In this document: positions 60,921 to 64,000 of the stretch, piece by piece
Layout of the letters: the number at the start of each line of letters is the position of its first letter
Numbering within the stretch: position 1 is the stretch's first letter
From: Sulfitobacter litoralis
GTDB taxonomy: Bacteria > Pseudomonadota > Alphaproteobacteria > Rhodobacterales > Rhodobacteraceae
Direction: 5' to 3'
Length of the DNA: 64,000 nt
Assembly: GCF_900103185.1 (NCBI RefSeq)
Contig: NZ_FNJD01000016.1
Location: 1-64,000, forward strand
The notes under the pieces: model-generated
The model's input: the letters and a program-made list of their open reading frames with translations, nothing else
Told to the model about the DNA's origin: nothing
The model's database searches: none
Position numbers and translations under genes: made by a program

Positions 60921-62396
60921 ATGTCCTTCACCCTCGCCATTGTGGGCCGTCCCAACGTTGGGAAATCCACGCTGTTCAACCGTCTTGTCGGTAAAAAACT
61001 GGCGTTGGTCGATGATCAGCCCGGTGTGACGCGCGATCTGCGCGAAGGGGCGGCGCGGCTTGCCGACCTGCGATTCACAATTGTAGACACCGCCGGACTT
61101 GAAGAAGTCACCGACGACAGTTTGCAGGGGCGCATGCGCCGTCTGACCGAACGTGCTGTCGATATGGCAGATATCTGCCTGTTCATGATCGACGCCCGCG
61201 TCGGGGTTACGCCGTCCGATCTGGTCTTTGCCGACATCCTGCGCAAGAAATCCGCGCATGTCATTCTTGCTGCCAATAAGGCCGAGGGCAAAGCCGCCGA
61301 CGCCGGTGTGATCGAGGCGTATAGCCTTGGGCTGGGCGAACCCATTCGTATGTCTGCCGAACACGGCGAAGGGTTGAACGATCTCTACACCCATCTGATG
61401 CCGATCGCGGACAGTTTTGCAGAGCGTGCACAGACCGATGCGCCCGAGACTGACGTGGATCTGACCGAAGAAGAAGCCGAGCTGGGTGACGAAGACGCGC
61501 CAATGCCCGTGCCGACTGACGCAAAACCGCTTCAGGTTGCCGTCGTCGGGCGTCCGAACGCCGGCAAATCGACTTTGATTAACCAGATCATGGGCGAAGA
61601 TCGCTTGCTGACTGGTCCCGAAGCGGGGATTACCCGCGATGCGATATCGCTGCGCACCGTCTGGGACGGCGTCCCGATGCGGATTTTTGACACTGCTGGT
61701 ATGCGTAAAAAGGCGAAAATTCAGGAAAAGCTGGAAAAGCTGAGCGTGAGCGATGGTTTGCGTGCCGTCAAATTCGCCGAAGTGGTGGTTGTTCTGCTCG
61801 ATGCTGAAATCCCGTTCGAACAGCAAGATTTGCGTATTGCTGACCTTGCCGAACGCGAGGGCCGCGCTGTGGTGATAGCGGTCAACAAATGGGATCTCGA
61901 GACGGACAAGCAAGGCAAGTTGAAAGATCTGCGCGAAAGCTTTGAACGTCTGTTGCCGCAATTGAAAGGTGCACCGTTGGTAACGGTCTCGGCCAAAACC
62001 GGTCGGGGGTTGGACCGCTTGCAACAAGCGATCATGCGCGCCTATGACGTCTGGAACCGCCGTATCACCACCGCGCAGCTGAACCGCTGGCTGGCGGGCA
62101 TGATGGAGGCGCACCCGCCCCCCGCGCCCCAAGGCAAACGCATCAAGCTGCGCTATATGACCCAAGCCAAGACCCGTCCACCGGGGTTTGTGGTCATGTG
62201 TAGCCACCCTGATAAAGTGCCAGAAAGCTATAACCGCTATCTTGTCAACGGGTTGCGGATCGACTTTGACATGCCGGGAACGCCCATCCGTCTGTGGATG
62301 CGCGGCCAGTCGGATGCCAACCCCTATAAAGGGCGCAAGAAGGCCAAGCCGTCGAAGCTGCGCAAACATACCGATGGACATCGCAAGGACCGGTAG
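60921..62396 (+). CDS. der: Ribosome-assembly GTPase Der (EngA)
   Basis: This 491-residue protein has two GTPase domains: the first with GRPNVGKST (8-16), DTAGLEE and NKAEGK; the second with GRPNAGKST (about 211-219), [10 protein letters not shown] and NKWDLE. An acidic linker ([14 protein letters not shown]) joins them, and a KH-like domain ends the protein ([19 protein letters not shown]). Der is essential for 50S ribosomal subunit assembly. It is followed by a strong terminator. Confidence 0.97.
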   Translation: MSFTLAIVGRPNVGKSTLFNRLVGKKLALVDDQPGVTRDLREGAARLADLRFTIVDTAGLEEVTDDSLQGRMRRLTERAVDMADICLFMIDARVGVTPSDLVFADILRKKSAHVILAANKAEGKAADAGVIEAYSLGLGEPIRMSAEHGEGLNDLYTHLMPIADSFAERAQTDAPETDVDLTEEEAELGDEDAPMPVPTDAKPLQVAVVGRPNAGKSTLINQIMGEDRLLTGPEAGITRDAISLRTVWDGVPMRIFDTAGMRKKAKIQEKLEKLSVSDGLRAVKFAEVVVVLLDAEIPFEQQDLRIADLAEREGRAVVIAVNKWDLETDKQGKLKDLRESFERLLPQLKGAPLVTVSAKTGRGLDRLQQAIMRAYDVWNRRITTAQLNRWLAGMMEAHPPPAPQGKRIKLRYMTQAKTRPPGFVVMCSHPDKVPESYNRYLVNGLRIDFDMPGTPIRLWMRGQSDANPYKGRKKAKPSKLRKHTDGHRKDR

Positions 62397-62419
62397 GGTT
62401 TTCGAGAAGTTAAAATAAA

Positions 62420-62450
62420 AGAACCGGCGCTTAGCCCAAGCGCCGGTTCT
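62420..62450. terminator. Strong bidirectional terminator after der
   Basis: AGAACCGGCGCTT pairs perfectly (13 bp) with AAGCGCCGGTTCT around AGCCC. It is flanked by AAAA on one side and TTT on the other, and lies between convergent genes. Confidence 0.9.
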
Positions 62451-62468
62451 TTGCGTTCCAGACGCTGC

Positions 62469-63176
62469 TTAACCGCGTCGCCATGAACGGTAGGTCGGCA
62501 GAATCAGCGCAATCGCACCCCCCGCTGCCAGTGCCGCGACCGATGGTGCTGTCGCCATATTCGCCACAACCACAGCGACCAGCGCCCAGATCACCCCGAT
62601 CCCATAGGTCGGCGCGCGCATCAGCGACGATTGCACCCCCGCCGCGATCACAATCGCCAGCCCGACAAAGACCAGCCCCGCGGTCGGGCCGCTCATCCAG
62701 CCATAGCCAGCCGCAAGCAGTCCCAGGGACACGCAAGATGCCGCGCTCAGCCACCCCGCATACAGCCCCACGGGCAGGGCGGCAAAGCCGCGATCCTCGC
62801 GTGGGGATCGAAACAGCGCGTAGAGGGCAGTGATTAGCATCACCCAGATCAGCACCGACGCCCAGACGGGGCTTGCCACCGCGACGGCAAGCCAGAAGCA
62901 CCCCACAAACAGCGACAGGGCCAGCGGCAGGCGCATGTCGTGCCACAGATAATCCTCGCGGCGTTTCCACAGGCCCCAGCCCATACCAACGATCAGCCAG
63001 ACATAGATTAGCCCCCAGATCGAAAACGCATAGCCTGCGGGCTGCACCGGCGGGTTGTCTTGGGGGATCGGGAATTGATCCGGCGAAAAGCCGTTAAAGC
63101 CGGACACGAAAAAAGGCGATACGGCAAAGCCGATCGCCAGCAGAAAGGTCATCAGGGCAGTAAGGGGACGGGACAT
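62469..63176 (-). CDS. Seven-helix TspO/MBR-like membrane protein
   Basis: From ATG 63176 (235 residues, AAGGTAG before it) this is an integral membrane protein with about seven helices. The block QPAGYAFSIWGLIYVWLIVGMGWGLW resembles the Trp-rich TspO signature (PGWxFGxxWxxLY), but common bacterial TspO is about 160 residues with five helices. I therefore call it TspO-like rather than TspO. Other segments (GCFWLAVAVASPVWASVLIWVML, VFVGLAIVIAAGVQ) fit a polytopic carrier or sensor. Ligand and role are unknown. It lies 58 bases downstream of serS on the same strand. Confidence 0.75.
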   Translation of the reverse strand: MSRPLTALMTFLLAIGFAVSPFFVSGFNGFSPDQFPIPQDNPPVQPAGYAFSIWGLIYVWLIVGMGWGLWKRREDYLWHDMRLPLALSLFVGCFWLAVAVASPVWASVLIWVMLITALYALFRSPREDRGFAALPVGLYAGWLSAASCVSLGLLAAGYGWMSGPTAGLVFVGLAIVIAAGVQSSLMRAPTYGIGVIWALVAVVVANMATAPSVAALAAGGAIALILPTYRSWRRG

Positions 63177-63234
63177 CGGGCTACCTTGCGAAAAGTGGTT
63201 TCGCCTCAGATAGCCCGATGATCTCCGCATTCAA

Positions 63235-64000
63235 TCAGCTAAGGGTGCCGTCGACGCCCAAAGTGGTCTTGCCGCCCAGATAGGGGGCCAGCACCTCGGG
63301 CAGCTTGACCGAACCATCTGCTTGCTGGCCGTTTTCCAGCACCGCGATCAGGCAGCGCCCGACGGCCAGACCAGACCCGTTCAGCGTATGTACGAACTGC
63401 GGTTTGCCACCATCTGCGGGCTTGAACCGTGCATTCATCCGACGCGCTTGAAAATCCCCAGTGGTCGAAACCGAACTGATCTCGCGGTAGGCGTTCTGAC
63501 CGGGGAGCCATGCCTCGATGTCAAAGGTCCGGCGCGCGCCAAAGCCCATGTCACCGGTGCACAGGATCACGGTGCGGTACGGCACGCCCAGACGTTCCAG
63601 CATGTCTTCGGCACAGCGCAGCATACGCTTTTGTTCGTCGTCCGATTGATCGGGGTGGGTGACCGACACCATCTCGACCTTCTCGAATTGGTGCTGGCGC
63701 AGCATACCCGATGTGTCGCGGCCCGCGCTGCCTGCCTCGGAACGGAAGCACAGGGTGTGGGCGGTCATCCGGCGGGGCAGGGCAGCTTCGTCGAGCACAT
63801 CCCCCGCCACCGAATAGGTCAGCGTCACTTCGGAGGTGGGGATCAGCCACCAGCCGTTGGTGGTCTGATAGCTGTCGTCGCCGAACTTGGGCAGCTTGTC
63901 AGTGCCATACATCGCCTCGTCGCGTACCAGAACCGGCGTCATATATTCTGTCAGCCCGTTGTGATCGACATGGGTGTCGATCATGAACTGTGCCAGCGCG
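63235..64000 (-). CDS. serS: Seryl-tRNA synthetase, C-terminal part (cut by window edge)
   Basis: The frame stays open to the right edge, so the 5' end lies outside; about 255 residues are visible. The class II synthetase motifs are clear: motif 2 in [21 protein letters not shown] split over the loop, and motif 3 in [16 protein letters not shown]. Other SerRS blocks include [10 protein letters not shown] (serine-specific TSE loop) and [16 protein letters not shown]. It charges tRNA-Ser and selenocysteine tRNA. The C-terminus ends [13 protein letters not shown]. Confidence 0.96.
   Translation of the reverse strand, partial: ALAQFMIDTHVDHNGLTEYMTPVLVRDEAMYGTDKLPKFGDDSYQTTNGWWLIPTSEVTLTYSVAGDVLDEAALPRRMTAHTLCFRSEAGSAGRDTSGMLRQHQFEKVEMVSVTHPDQSDDEQKRMLRCAEDMLERLGVPYRTVILCTGDMGFGARRTFDIEAWLPGQNAYREISSVSTTGDFQARRMNARFKPADGGKPQFVHTLNGSGLAVGRCLIAVLENGQQADGSVKLPEVLAPYLGGKTTLGVDGTLS

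Noticed and set aside
60867..62381. A 504-residue minus-strand frame opposite der
   Set aside because: der is unmistakable on the plus strand; the opposite frame has no recognisable motif.

Overview
The window looks like a chromosomal segment of a marine Roseobacter-group alphaproteobacterium (Rhodobacteraceae). Several gene neighbourhoods point there: a Mur-type Fur regulator divergent from sitABCD, a rhizobial/roseobacterial-type glycerol ABC importer (glpSTPQUV), a heterotetrameric sarcosine oxidase operon (soxBDAG), hflK-hflC-degP, and yfgM-bamB-der. Coding density is high and GC-rich from about 2.2 kb onward. The first 2.2 kb is different: lower GC, and carrying mobile-element sequence.

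Layout. (1) 1-2.2 kb: the end of an IS66-family insertion sequence (tnpA running off the left edge), a non-coding stretch, and a small protein overlapping a tyrosine integrase that is broken by a frameshift. The integrase stops 18 bases from the 3' end of a tRNA-Glu gene, so this looks like the tRNA-proximal edge of a genomic island extending left. (2) 2.3-10.5 kb, mostly minus strand: recJ, hom, a small lipoprotein, a TetR regulator (plus strand), pirin, a nitroreductase, L-serine dehydratase and a glutathione S-transferase. (3) 10.7-17.0 kb, plus strand: rpiA, gor, hflK-hflC and a DegP-like protease (membrane and envelope quality control). (4) 17.2-21.9 kb: a TetR regulator, then mur divergent from the manganese importer sitABCD, with a palindrome inside the sitA promoter. 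(5) 21.9-36.1 kb: a large glycerol regulon. glpR and an orphan permease pair read left; glpD, the importer glpSTPQUV, glpK, class I fructose-bisphosphatase and an iron-type alcohol dehydrogenase read right. (6) 36.3-39.8 kb, minus: dusA, a DUF1289 protein, ruvX and ccmI. (7) 40.0-45.7 kb: the sarcosine oxidase operon, interrupted by a small membrane-protein gene with its own terminator. (8) 45.9-53.4 kb: Fe superoxide dismutase, a two-gene host-attachment-family unit, a LOG-family protein, a LysM protein, an Atm1-like ABC exporter, a DUF302 protein and a Bcr/CflA drug exporter. (9) 53.4-58.5 kb: an RND pump with its adaptor (minus). (10) 58.7-64.0 kb: yfgM-like, bamB and der (plus), then a long TspO-like membrane protein and the 3' part of serS (minus).

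How it works together. Glycerol would be imported by GlpSTPQUV, phosphorylated by GlpK and oxidised by GlpD to dihydroxyacetone phosphate. FBPase in the glpK operon links this to gluconeogenesis, and GlpR presumably represses the set. SoxBDAG demethylates sarcosine from methylated osmolytes, feeding tetrahydrofolate one-carbon units. Mur/Sit, SodB, Gor and the GST cover metal and redox homeostasis.

Most notable observations: the two glycerol-importer ATPases have complementary active-site losses (GlpS lacks the H-loop histidine, GlpT lacks the LSGGQ signature), predicting one working and one degenerate ATP site; glpR heads an extra permease pair with no ATPase or binding protein of its own; and the RND pump, glutathione reductase and HflC each carry unusual added segments. 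No CRISPR array, prophage structural module or obvious biosynthetic cluster is visible.
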